DNA of 64,000 nt from Telluria sp042683405 (GCF_042683405.1 NZ_JBHUJS010000006.1:124001-188000); one strand, 5' to 3'. Shown: positions 33,266 to 41,099, numbered from the stretch's first letter. Numbers and translations: made by a program. The notes: a model not told the origin generated them from the letters alone.

Positions 33266-33540
33266 TGAAACACCTCTGCAACCGGCGTCGGGACGTCGCG
33301 CGCCACCAGTACAGGGTTCCTTGCTAATTTGATGGACGACAGTACGGCGCCGCCCCGGGCATGGAAGCGGCCATCGTTTTCCAGGGATTGAACGGCTGCG
33401 ATAGCCGCGTCGAGTGCATTCTCTCCTGCTTTCAGACGCTCCAGGGCGTCTGCTGCTGACTTGCATCCGTCAGTGTAGTGAAGCGGCTCACCGGCTCCGC
33501 TATCCACCACGACTGCGTATTCTTCTTGTGCTATTGCCAT
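33262..33540 (-). CDS. Miniature isoaspartyl-peptidase/asparaginase-like protein (92 aa, lacks catalytic half)
   Basis: This small protein matches the N-terminal part of plant-type isoaspartyl peptidases (IaaA family): VVVDSGAG near the start, AGENALDAAIAAVQSLENDG at 38-57, then FHARGGAVLSS, joined directly to KLARNPVLVARDV. In IaaA these last two pieces are separated by about 20-25 residues containing ELDA and the MDG motif. The rest of the enzyme, including the autoprocessing threonine of the beta chain, is absent. It cannot be an active Ntn-hydrolase on its own. It has a good GGAGAG ribosome-binding site and an ATGA overlap with the cyanophycinase gene, and it is the first gene after the arm promoter. 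It could be a remnant kept for translational coupling or a small regulatory or binding protein. Confidence 0.75.
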   Translation of the reverse strand: MAIAQEEYAVVVDSGAGEPLHYTDGCKSAADALERLKAGENALDAAIAAVQSLENDGRFHARGGAVLSSIKLARNPVLVARDVPTPVAEVFQ

Positions 33541-33575
33541 TCGGCTCTCTCCGATGAGTCGCGTGTGATCGGGAG

Positions 33576-33643
33576 ATTATCCAAATAACATCGCTCTCTA
33601 CCTATCGGTTGCCTCGCCGTGTGACTGTAAGAAACGGCTTACA
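33576..33643 (-). promoter_or_regulatory. Promoter module of the leftward cyanophycin arm (operator, ACCGAT, -10)
   Basis: On the minus strand the operator TGTAAGCCGTTTCTTACA (33643-33626) is followed by ACCGAT (33609-33604) and GATAAT (33581-33576), then a leader of about 30 nt to the ATG at 33540. The offsets 1-18, 35-40 and 63-68 are identical to those of the rightward arm. The operator lies between this arm and thyA, so it could also affect thyA, whose GTG start is 55 bp to the right. Confidence 0.7.
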
Positions 33644-33697
33644 AAAGAGTAAAATAACTAACTTGTTGGAAAGCATGAATGCACTCGGGAGACGCCT

Positions 33698-34534
33698 GTG
33701 GAACAGCAGTACCTTGCACTACTGAACGAAATCATGACAACGGGCATCCAAAAGGGCGACCGGACAGGGACCGGCACGCTGTCCGTGTTTGGCCGCATGT
33801 ACCGGCACGACCTCAGCCGGGGTTTCCCGCTGTTGACCACCAAGAAGCTGCACATCCGTTCGATCCTGCATGAGCTGCTGTGGTTCCTGCAGGGCAGCAC
33901 CAATATTGGCTACCTCAAGGAGAACGGTGTCTCCATCTGGGACGAGTGGGCGACAGAATCGGGCGAGCTGGGGCCGGTGTACGGCGCCCAGTGGCGCGCA
34001 TGGAAGGGCGAGCATGGCGAGACCATCGACCAGGTGGCAAACCTGATCGAGGGCTTGCGCAACAATCCGAACAGCCGCCGCCACATCATCAATGCCTGGA
34101 ACGTGGCCTACCTGCCGGACGAGAAGAAAAGCCCGGTCGCGAACGCGCTGGCGGGCAAGATGGCGCTGCCGCCGTGCCATGTGATGTACCAGTTCTGGGT
34201 AGCGGACGGGAAGCTGAGCTGCATGCTGACGCAGCGTTCGGGCGACACCTTCCTCGGGGTGCCGTACAACTGCGCCAGCCTGGCCTTCCTGACGCACATG
34301 GTGGCGCAGCAGGTCGGGCTGGAGCCGGGCGAGATCGTGCATTCGATCGGCGACATGCACCTGTACTCGAATCACATCGAGCAGGCCAGGCTGCAGCTGT
34401 CGCGCGAGCCGCGCCCGCTGCCGCGCCTCGTCATCAAGCGCAAGCCGGATTCGATCTTCGACTACCGGTTCGAGGACTTCGAGATCGAGGGCTACGATCC
34501 CCATCCGGGCATCGCCGCGCCCATCGCCGTGTAG
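33698..34534 (+). CDS. thyA: Thymidylate synthase
   Basis: ThyA methylates dUMP to dTMP using methylenetetrahydrofolate, producing the dihydrofolate that FolA recycles. The 278-residue protein has RTGTGTLSVFGRMYRHDLS, ELLWFLQGSTNIGYL, the catalytic Cys160 in LPPCHVMYQFWV, the phosphate-binding QRSGDTFLGVPYNCAS and HLYSNHIEQA. The length is slightly above that of E. coli (264). It starts with GTG at 33698 after GGGAGACGCCT. It is divergent from the leftward cyanophycin arm and convergent with the cytochrome genes, with a palindromic element in the 48 bp after its stop. Confidence 0.97.
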   Translation: MEQQYLALLNEIMTTGIQKGDRTGTGTLSVFGRMYRHDLSRGFPLLTTKKLHIRSILHELLWFLQGSTNIGYLKENGVSIWDEWATESGELGPVYGAQWRAWKGEHGETIDQVANLIEGLRNNPNSRRHIINAWNVAYLPDEKKSPVANALAGKMALPPCHVMYQFWVADGKLSCMLTQRSGDTFLGVPYNCASLAFLTHMVAQQVGLEPGEIVHSIGDMHLYSNHIEQARLQLSREPRPLPRLVIKRKPDSIFDYRFEDFEIEGYDPHPGIAAPIAV

Positions 34535-34541
34535 GCGTTTT

Positions 34542-34574
34542 GGCGGAATCGGCCCAGTTATGGCCGATTCCGCC
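34542..34574. repeat. 33-bp palindromic element, copy 4 (perfect arms)
   Basis: GGCGGAATCGGCC, loop CAGTTAT and GGCCGATTCCGCC form a perfect 13-bp inverted repeat, flanked by TTTT on the left and AAA on the right. It fills the space between the convergent ends of thyA and a cytochrome c gene, 7 bp from the thyA stop and 8 bp from the cytochrome stop. Confidence 0.88.
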
Positions 34575-34582
34575 AAACCCGC

Positions 34583-35878
34583 TCAGTCGACCGGCGCGCC
34601 GCGGCTGTTGCTGACCTCGTCCGCGCTGACCAGCGTGCCCTTGTTGCCCCAGCTGGTGCGGATGAAGGACACCACCGCCGCCACTTCCGCATCGCTCATC
34701 GCCACGCCGAACGGCGGCATGCCGTACGGCCGCGGGTTGCCGCCCGTGCTCGGCGGGAAGCCTCCGTTGAGCACCATCCTGACCGGGTTGATTGCCGAGA
34801 CGTCGGCCAGCGAGCGGTTGCCCGCCAGCGGCGGATAGATCCTCGGGACGCCTTTGCCATCCGCGCCGTGGCACTGCGCGCAGTTGTCCTTGTAGAGCTG
34901 CGCTCCCTGCTTGAGCATCGCTTCGGCGGCGGCCGGAACGACGGTTGCCGTCCTTGCCGTGGCCGATGGCGTGCGCGGCAGCGATTTGATGTACACGGCC
35001 ATGGAGCGCGCGTCCGCGGCGGTCAGGTGCTGCAGGCTGCGCGCCACGACTTCGGCCATGGGGCCGAAGACGGCACCGCGCTGCGCAACGCCAGTGTGCA
35101 GCAGGTCGGCGATCTCTTCCGTGCTCCAGTCGCCGGTCCCGGTCTCGGACGTGAGCGACGACGCATACCAGTCCTGCATCGGAATCATGCCGCCGGCAAG
35201 GTCGTTCCCGGCCAGGGTGCCGCCCAGGGCGTCGCGCGCTGTATGGCAGGCGGCGCAATGGCCCAGGCCCTGCACCAGGTAGGCGCCCCTGTTCCACTCG
35301 GCGCCGCGATGCGCCTGCGGCTTGAATTCGCCGGGGATGAAGTAGAGGTGGCGCCAGAACGCGAGCAGGATGCGGTTGTTGTACGGGAAGCGCAGCCCAT
35401 GCGCGCGGTTCGGCTGGCGCACCGCAGGCATGCTGCGCAGGTAGGCGTACATCGCGTCCGAGTCTTCCCGGGTCACTTTGGTGTAGCTCGGATAGGGGAA
35501 GGCGGGATACAGGAAGCTGCCGTCCCGGGACTTGCCGTTGTGGATCGCACGCCAGAAGTCGTCCGCGCTCCAGTCGCCGATGCCGGTCTCCCGGTCGGGC
35601 GTGATATTGGTCGTGTAGATCACGCCGAATGGCGTTTCGATGGCGCGGCCGCCCGCATTGACCTTGCCGCCCAGCGTGGTGTGGCAGCCCATGCAGTTGC
35701 CCGCGAGCGCCAGGTACTCGCCACGGCGCAGCTGCGCGGCCGGGTCGGCCGGCGCGGCCGCCTTCCGGTCGGCGCCGGGTTCGCTCGCTATTTCCAGCAG
35801 TACGATGGATACGGGCAGCAGGACCAGCACCGCCACGACGGCCAGCAGGATGCGCTTGATCAGGGTTGATTTCTTCAT
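34583..35878 (-). CDS. Tri-haem cytochrome c, alcohol/gluconate-dehydrogenase cytochrome subunit type
   Basis: The 431-residue protein has an N-terminal membrane anchor or signal segment (residues 8-30) and three CxxCH haem sites: CMGCH at 62-66, CAACH at 208-212 and CAQCH at 333-337. This spacing is that of the membrane-bound cytochrome subunit that carries electrons from periplasmic PQQ or flavin dehydrogenases to the quinone pool or oxidase. No dehydrogenase subunit is next to it; instead it is coupled (ATGA overlap) to a di-haem cytochrome upstream. The partner is therefore unknown. I start it at ATG 35876-35878, which gives the positively charged MKKSTLIKR before the hydrophobic segment. 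Confidence 0.88.
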   Translation of the reverse strand: MKKSTLIKRILLAVVAVLVLLPVSIVLLEIASEPGADRKAAAPADPAAQLRRGEYLALAGNCMGCHTTLGGKVNAGGRAIETPFGVIYTTNITPDRETGIGDWSADDFWRAIHNGKSRDGSFLYPAFPYPSYTKVTREDSDAMYAYLRSMPAVRQPNRAHGLRFPYNNRILLAFWRHLYFIPGEFKPQAHRGAEWNRGAYLVQGLGHCAACHTARDALGGTLAGNDLAGGMIPMQDWYASSLTSETGTGDWSTEEIADLLHTGVAQRGAVFGPMAEVVARSLQHLTAADARSMAVYIKSLPRTPSATARTATVVPAAAEAMLKQGAQLYKDNCAQCHGADGKGVPRIYPPLAGNRSLADVSAINPVRMVLNGGFPPSTGGNPRPYGMPPFGVAMSDAEVAAVVSFIRTSWGNKGTLVSADEVSNSRGAPVD

Positions 35879-36579
35879 GGGGTGACGGTGCCGCACGGGA
35901 GGGGCAGCTTGGTAGTGGGCGCCGCGGCCGGGCGCATGTCGGCGGCGAGCGGCTGCGATGCCAGCCAGGCCGAGGCCGCGCTGATTTCCTCAGAGGTGAG
36001 CCTGGCGGCGATCTGCGCCATGCAGTCCGGCGCCGCCGCCTTGCGGGTGCCCGTTTTCCACGCGCCGAACTGCGCATTCAGGTAGTCGCGCGGCAGCCCG
36101 AGCAGGCCGGGAATGGCCGGATTGACGCCGGTGAGCTGCTGCCCATGGCAGGCCACGCAGGCCGGAATATTGCGCGACGGGTCGCCGTTCAGCACCAGGG
36201 CGCGCCCGCGCTCGAGCACCTGGGCCGATACTTTGACCGGTGCCGGCGCGGGGTAGGGCGGATGCAGGCTGGCGTAGTAGGCGGCCAGTTCGTTCAGGTA
36301 GGCGTCCGAGAGGTGCGCGACCATATAGGTCATCATCGGGTAGCGCCTGCGACCCTCGCGAAAATTGACCAGCTGGTTGTACAGGTAGCCCTGCGGCTTG
36401 CCGGCGATGCGCGGGAAGTAGCCGTCCGGCGTCGCGCGGCCTTCCTTGCCGTGGCAGGCAGTGCACGCAGCCGCGCGCTGCGCGATGGTGTCCTCGACCC
36501 GGACGGCGGGCTGCGACTGGGCGGCGGCCGGCAGCGCGGCCAGCGCCAGCGCCGCCGCAATGAATAGATCTCTGCACAT
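35875..36579 (-). CDS. Di-haem c-type cytochrome, cytochrome c4 type
   Basis: The 234-residue periplasmic protein starts with a cleavable signal peptide (MCRDLFIAAALALAALPAAA, then QSQP) and carries two haem sites, CTACH at 39-43 and CVACH at 141-145, in two similar domains. The domain pattern GYFPRIAGKPQGYLYNQLVNF with FREGRRR and MMTYMVAHLSD is that of cytochrome c4-like carriers. Axial methionines are probably in the PMM and M-rich segments. It is the first gene of a two-cytochrome operon. The pair may feed electrons to a terminal oxidase. Confidence 0.87.
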   Translation of the reverse strand: MCRDLFIAAALALAALPAAAQSQPAVRVEDTIAQRAAACTACHGKEGRATPDGYFPRIAGKPQGYLYNQLVNFREGRRRYPMMTYMVAHLSDAYLNELAAYYASLHPPYPAPAPVKVSAQVLERGRALVLNGDPSRNIPACVACHGQQLTGVNPAIPGLLGLPRDYLNAQFGAWKTGTRKAAAPDCMAQIAARLTSEEISAASAWLASQPLAADMRPAAAPTTKLPLPCGTVTP

Positions 36580-36811
36580 GCGAATGTCCTGCTGAGTTGA
36601 TACCCCGCCATTGTCCTCTGGCGGCTGCAAGATGAACAGTAGCAGTACAGCGATGTTTTTCCATATCAGTTGCCGTGCGACTATGCGGCGCCTCCGCGCC
36701 ATGCCAACTGATCCGCAAATCGGCACGCCGCCTGCCACTGTTTTGTTTGTGCGGTACCATGGACAATGGATGGGAGAAGCGATGTTCCAAACCCTCCTAT
36801 TAAGGTCAACC

Positions 36812-37015
36812 ATGGACAGCAAACCAGACTCCAAGATGCGCTCGCTGCCGGACACGCTCAAGGCAGTGGCCTGGTCCTTCATCGGCCTGCGCCGCAAGAA
36901 GGATTTCGACCAGGACGTCGGCAACATGAACCCCGTGTACGTGCTGGTCTGCGCGCTGCTCGGCGCCGGGCTGTTCATCGGCGCGTTGCTGGCGGTGGTG
37001 CATGCGGTGACGTGA
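36812..37015 (+). CDS. DUF2970 domain-containing small membrane protein (67 aa)
   Basis: The protein reads MDSKPDSKMRSLPDTLKAVA, then WSFIGLRRKKDFDQDVGNMN and a single C-terminal TM helix (about residues 42-64). WSFIGLRRKKDFD and the following TM segment are typical of the DUF2970 family, which is common in betaproteobacteria and has no known function. I start it at ATG 36812; the frame is open further upstream but the family begins near this Met. It lies 11 bp before the MocR-type pseudogene on the same strand. Confidence 0.8.
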   Translation: MDSKPDSKMRSLPDTLKAVAWSFIGLRRKKDFDQDVGNMNPVYVLVCALLGAGLFIGALLAVVHAVT

Positions 37016-37026
37016 CGGCACGCCCG

Positions 37027-38453
37027 ATGAAACGCTACGAAGCGCTCGCCGAAGAAATCGCCCAGTCGATCAGGACGGGCGTGATGAAGCCGGGCGACCG
37101 GCTCCCGTCGGTACGCCAGTCCAGCGCGAGCCGCGGCGTCAGCCCCTCCACGGTGTTCGAGGCCTACTACCTGCTGGAGGCGCGCGGGCTGGTCCGGGCG
37201 CGCGAGCGTTCCGGCTACTACGTGGTCGGCGGCGGCAAGGCGCTGCCGCCGGAACCCGAGCTGGCGTCGCATCCCGACGGCGGCCGCACCAGCGTCGATG
37301 TCAGCAACCTGGTGTTCGACGTGCTGCAGGCCACCCGCACCCGGGACGTGGTGCCGTTCGGATCGGCCTTTCCCAGTCCCTTGCTGTTCCCGCTGCCACG
37401 TCTGGCGCGCTCGATGGCATCGACCGTCCAGCAGATGGATCCCTGGAGCACAGTCGACGACCTCACGCCCGGCAACGCCGAGCTGCGGCGCCAGATCGCG
37501 CTGCGCTACCTGGCCGACGGCGTCCATGTGCATACGGACGAAATCGTCATCACGAACGGCGCGCTGGAGGCCCTCAATCTGTGCCTGCAGGCGGTCGCGC
37601 GGCCAGGCGACGCGGTTGTCGTGGAAGCGCCGTCGTTCTACGCGGCGCTGCAGGCGCTCGAGCGGCTCGGGCTGAACGCGGTCGAGGTCAAGACCCACCG
37701 CGCGAGGGCATCGACCTGGACGACCTCGCGCAGGCCCTGGCGCGGCACCAGCCCAAGGCATGCTGGCTGATGACGAACTTCCAGAACCCGCTCGGCAGCA
37801 CGATGCCGGACGAGAAAAAGCGTGCGCTGGCCGAGCTGCTGCGCCAGCATGGCGTCGCCCTGATCGAAGACGATGTCTACGGCGAGCTGTACTTCGGCAA
37901 CCGGCGGCCACCTCCCGCCAAGGCGTTCGACAGCGGCGGCATGGTCATGCATTGCTCGTCCTTCTCGAAATGCCTTGCGCCCGGATACCGGATAGGATGG
38001 GCGGTGGCAGGACGCTTCACCCAGCAGGTAGCCCGGCTCAAGCTGACCACCACGCTGTCGGCATCGGCGCCGGCGCAGGCCGCGCTGGCCGACTACCTGG
38101 TGCGCGGCGGATTCGACAAGCACCTGCGCCAGCTGCGCCATGCGCTGTCGGTGCAGCAGGGATCGATGATCCAGGCGGTGGCGCGGCACTTCCCGGCCGG
38201 GACGCGCGCCACGCGGCCGGGCGGCGGCTACTTCCTGTGGGTCGAGCTGCCTGGCAATGTGGATGCGCTGGAACTGCACCGGCAGGCGCTCTCGCTCGGC
38301 ATCAGCGTGGCGCCCGGGCCGATGTTCTCCGCCCACCGCAGTTTCGGCAATTGCGTGCGGCTGAACTACGGCCATCCGTGGGACGCGCGCAGCGAGGACG
38401 CCGTCGCCACACTGGGACGGCTGGCCGCCACCCTGATGCGAAAGGCGGCGTAG
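37027..38453 (+). pseudogene. MocR-type regulator (GntR HTH fused to aminotransferase), interrupted by a frameshift
   Basis: The first frame encodes a winged-helix GntR domain (KRYEALAEEIAQSIRTGVMK, GDRLPSVRQ, then GVSPSTVFEAYYLLEARGLV) and the start of a fold-type I aminotransferase domain (ALEALNLCLQAVARPGDAVV). At about 37697-37700 the frame shifts. The +1 frame then continues with the expected EGIDLDDLAQALARHQPKAC, NFQNPLGSTMP, IEDDVYGELYF and the PLP lysine in SSFSKCLAPGYRIGW, ending at 38453. Adding one C in the CACCG stretch would give THPREGIDL and restore a protein of about 475 residues. This is a real inactivating deletion, a sequencing error or, less likely, programmed frameshifting. 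It lies directly before cydAB. Confidence 0.85.
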
Positions 38454-38495
38454 CAGGACAGGCACCACCGAACAACAACAAACGAAGGGGCTGCG

Positions 38496-39941
38496 ATGTT
38501 TGGGTTCACTGCACTGGAATTGGCGCGCATACAGTTCGCCTTTACGATCTCGTTCCACATCATCTTCCCGGCGATTACGATCGGGCTCGCGTCCTACCTG
38601 TTCGTGCTCGAGGTGTGCTGGTTGCGCACCCGGCAGGAACGCTACCGCGACCTGTACCACTTCTGGCTGAAGGTCTTCGCGGTCAACTTCGGGATGGGCG
38701 TGGTGTCCGGGCTGGTGATGTCCTACCAGTTCGGCACCAACTGGAGCGCCTTCTCCGAGTTCGCCGGCAGCGTGACCGGCCCGCTGCTGGCGTACGAGGT
38801 CCTGACCGCCTTCTTCCTGGAGGCCGGCTTCCTCGGCGTGATGCTGTTCGGCTGGAACCGGGTCGGGCCCGCGCTGCACCTGTTCGCTACCGGGATGGTG
38901 GCGCTCGGGACGCTGATCTCTGCCACCTGGATCCTGGCGGCAAACAGCTGGATGCAGACGCCGCAGGGCTACGACATCGTCGGGGGCCGCATGATCCCGG
39001 TCGACTGGCTGGCCGTGATCTTCAATCCCTCGTTCCCGTACCGGCTGCTGCACATGAGTATCGCGGCCTTCCTGGCGACCGCGCTGCTGGTCGGCGCCTC
39101 GGCAGCGTGGCACCTGCTCAAGGGGAACGACAACAAGAGCGTGCGCACCATGCTGTCGATGGCGATGTGGATGCTGGCGATCGTGGCGCCGATCCAGGCG
39201 CTGGTGGGCGACTTCCACGGCCTGAACACGCTCAAGCACCAGCCGGCCAAGATCGCCGCGATGGAAGGACACTGGGAGCACCTGCCGCAGGGCGAGGGCA
39301 CGCCGCTGGTGTTGTTCGCGCTGCCCGACATGGAGCAGGAACGCAACCGCTTGACAGTCGAGATACCGCGCCTGGGAGGACTGATCCTCGCGCACGACTG
39401 GAACGGGCGGATCCCGGCGCTGAAGGACTTCCCGCGCGAGGACCGGCCCAACGTGGGCATCGTGTTCTGGGCCTTCCGCATCATGGTCGGGCTGGGCGTG
39501 CTGATGATCCTGCTGGGCTTCTGGAGCCTGTGGCTGCGGCGCGGCGGCAGGATGTACAGCCACCGCGCCTTCCTGCACGCGGCAACCTACATGGGAGGCG
39601 CCGGACTGGTGGCGATCCTGGCCGGCTGGTTCACCACCGAGGTCGGACGCCAGCCCTGGGTGGTGTACGGCGTAATGCGCACCAGCGAGGCGGTATCGGC
39701 GCACGCCGCAGAACCGGTGGCGTTCACGCTGGGCCTGTTCATCATCGTGTATGTGTCCGTGTTTGGCATCGGCACCGGCTACGTGCTGCGGCTGATCCGC
39801 AAAGGGCCGGTGCCGTTCGAAGGCAGCAAGCCGACGCCGGGCGGTCCGGGCAGCACGCGCCAGCAGATGCGCCCGATCTCGGCGGCGCAGGAGCACATGT
39901 CGGTGGACGACCTGGACGGACAACCTGGCGAGAGGAGCTAA
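38496..39941 (+). CDS. cydA: Cytochrome bd-type ubiquinol oxidase subunit I (short Q-loop, CIO-like)
   Basis: CydA carries the haems of the high-affinity quinol oxidase in the inner membrane. The 481-residue protein keeps the haem ligands His21 and His186, the conserved Glu101 and Glu109, and the quinol-site residues Lys252 and Glu257 in GDFHGLNTLKHQPAKIAAMEG. The Q-loop after this is short, which with the total length below E. coli CydA (522) places it with the cyanide-insensitive (CioA) subgroup. It is followed by cydB after 2 bp and a tiny third subunit. The assembly transporter genes cydDC are not in the window. Confidence 0.95.
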   Translation: MFGFTALELARIQFAFTISFHIIFPAITIGLASYLFVLEVCWLRTRQERYRDLYHFWLKVFAVNFGMGVVSGLVMSYQFGTNWSAFSEFAGSVTGPLLAYEVLTAFFLEAGFLGVMLFGWNRVGPALHLFATGMVALGTLISATWILAANSWMQTPQGYDIVGGRMIPVDWLAVIFNPSFPYRLLHMSIAAFLATALLVGASAAWHLLKGNDNKSVRTMLSMAMWMLAIVAPIQALVGDFHGLNTLKHQPAKIAAMEGHWEHLPQGEGTPLVLFALPDMEQERNRLTVEIPRLGGLILAHDWNGRIPALKDFPREDRPNVGIVFWAFRIMVGLGVLMILLGFWSLWLRRGGRMYSHRAFLHAATYMGGAGLVAILAGWFTTEVGRQPWVVYGVMRTSEAVSAHAAEPVAFTLGLFIIVYVSVFGIGTGYVLRLIRKGPVPFEGSKPTPGGPGSTRQQMRPISAAQEHMSVDDLDGQPGERS

Positions 39942-39943
39942 TC

Positions 39944-40951
39944 ATGGGAATCGACCTGCCACTGATCTGGGCGATCATCATCTTCTTCGGCGTGATGATG
40001 TACGTCGTGATGGATGGTTTCGACCTCGGGATCGGGATCCTGTTCCCGTTCGTGCAGGACCGGCATGAGCGCGATGTCATGATGAATACCGTGGCGCCGG
40101 TCTGGGACGGCAACGAGACCTGGCTGGTGCTGGGCGGGACCGGCCTGCTGGCCGCGTTCCCGCTGGCGTACTCGGTCGTGCTGAGCGCCCTGTACCTGCC
40201 GCTGATCCTGATGCTGCTCGGGCTGATCTTCCGAGGCGTCGCCTTCGAATTCCGCTTCAAGGCGCCGGAGAGGGAGCGCCACATCTGGGACAAGGCCTTC
40301 ATCGGCGGCTCGGTGGCGGCCGCTTATTTCCAGGGCGTGACGCTGGGCGCCTTCGTGGCCGGCATCCCGATGCGCGGCCATGTCTATGCGGGCGGGCCGC
40401 TCGACTGGATCGCACCGTTTCCGCTGTTTACGGGGCTGGGCGTGGTGCTGGCGTATGCGCTCCTGGGCAGCACCTGGCTCGTGATGAAGACGGTGGGGCC
40501 GCTGCACGAACGCATGGTGCAGCTTACGCGGCCCGTGACCTGGGCGCTGCTGATTGCGATTGCCGTGGTCAGCATCTGGACGCCGCTGAGCGACGCGCGC
40601 ATCGCCGAGCGCTGGTTCAGCCTGCCCAATATCATCTGGTTCTCGCCGGTGCCGCTGCTGCTCGGGCTGACCATCCTGGTACTGGTGCGCAGCCTGAAGC
40701 ACGAGCCGCGCGTGACCCCGTTCATGTGCGCGCTGGGCGTGATCTTCCTGGGCTATACGGGGCTGGCGATCAGCATCTGGCCCAACATCATTCCGCCGCT
40801 GATTTCGTTCCGCGAGGCGTCGTCGCCGCCGCAGAGCCAGGGCTTCGCGCTGGTGGGCACGCTGTTCATCCTGCCGCTGATCCTGGGCTACACGGCATGG
40901 TCCTATTACGTTTTCCGCGGCAAGGTGACGGGCGATGAGCACTACCACTAG
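39944..40951 (+). CDS. cydB: Cytochrome bd-type ubiquinol oxidase subunit II
   Basis: The 335-residue membrane protein begins with PLIWAIIIFFGVMMYVVMDG, then FDLGIGILFPF and DGNETWLVLGGTGLLAAFP, which are diagnostic of CydB. It has eight or nine TM segments, and later SPVPLLLG and ILGYTAWSYYVF near the C-terminus. A good AGAGGAG site precedes the ATG at 39944, 2 bp after the cydA stop. Its final codons overlap the start of the small third gene by 17 bp. Confidence 0.95.
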   Translation: MGIDLPLIWAIIIFFGVMMYVVMDGFDLGIGILFPFVQDRHERDVMMNTVAPVWDGNETWLVLGGTGLLAAFPLAYSVVLSALYLPLILMLLGLIFRGVAFEFRFKAPERERHIWDKAFIGGSVAAAYFQGVTLGAFVAGIPMRGHVYAGGPLDWIAPFPLFTGLGVVLAYALLGSTWLVMKTVGPLHERMVQLTRPVTWALLIAIAVVSIWTPLSDARIAERWFSLPNIIWFSPVPLLLGLTILVLVRSLKHEPRVTPFMCALGVIFLGYTGLAISIWPNIIPPLISFREASSPPQSQGFALVGTLFILPLILGYTAWSYYVFRGKVTGDEHYH

Positions 40952-41084
40952 GCGCAAGGAGTGGCTGGTGCGGCTGGCCTGGATGGCGGGAATCTGGCTG
41001 GCCAGCGTCGCCGCACTGGGCGTCGTGGCGCTGCTGCTGCGCTTCCTGATGCGCGCCGCGGGCATGTCATCGCCTGGCGGCTGA
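40935..41084 (+). CDS. CydX-like small subunit (DUF2474 type, 49 aa)
   Basis: A short open frame starts inside the end of cydB (ATG 40935) and encodes MSTTTRRKEWLVRLAWMAGI followed by WLASVAALGVVALLLRFLMR and a Gly-rich tail. It is a single TM helix preceded by a basic N-terminus with two Trp residues, like the DUF2474/CydX peptides that stabilise bd oxidases. The 17-bp overlap with cydB indicates translational coupling. Such peptides are usually missed by automatic calling. Function is inferred from position and form. Confidence 0.75.
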   Translation: MSTTTRRKEWLVRLAWMAGIWLASVAALGVVALLLRFLMRAAGMSSPGG

Positions 41085-41099
41085 ACGCGCGGGCGAGCG

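Noticed and set aside
491..34574. The 33-bp palindromes as intrinsic terminators.
   Set aside because: The stems are strong, but where tracts are present the T-tract precedes and the A-tract follows on the plus strand (and so also on the minus strand), which is the reverse of what termination needs.
37027..38453. Two separate genes, a GntR-type regulator and an aminotransferase.
   Set aside because: The second frame has no plausible start at the break, and joining the frames restores one continuous MocR-type protein.
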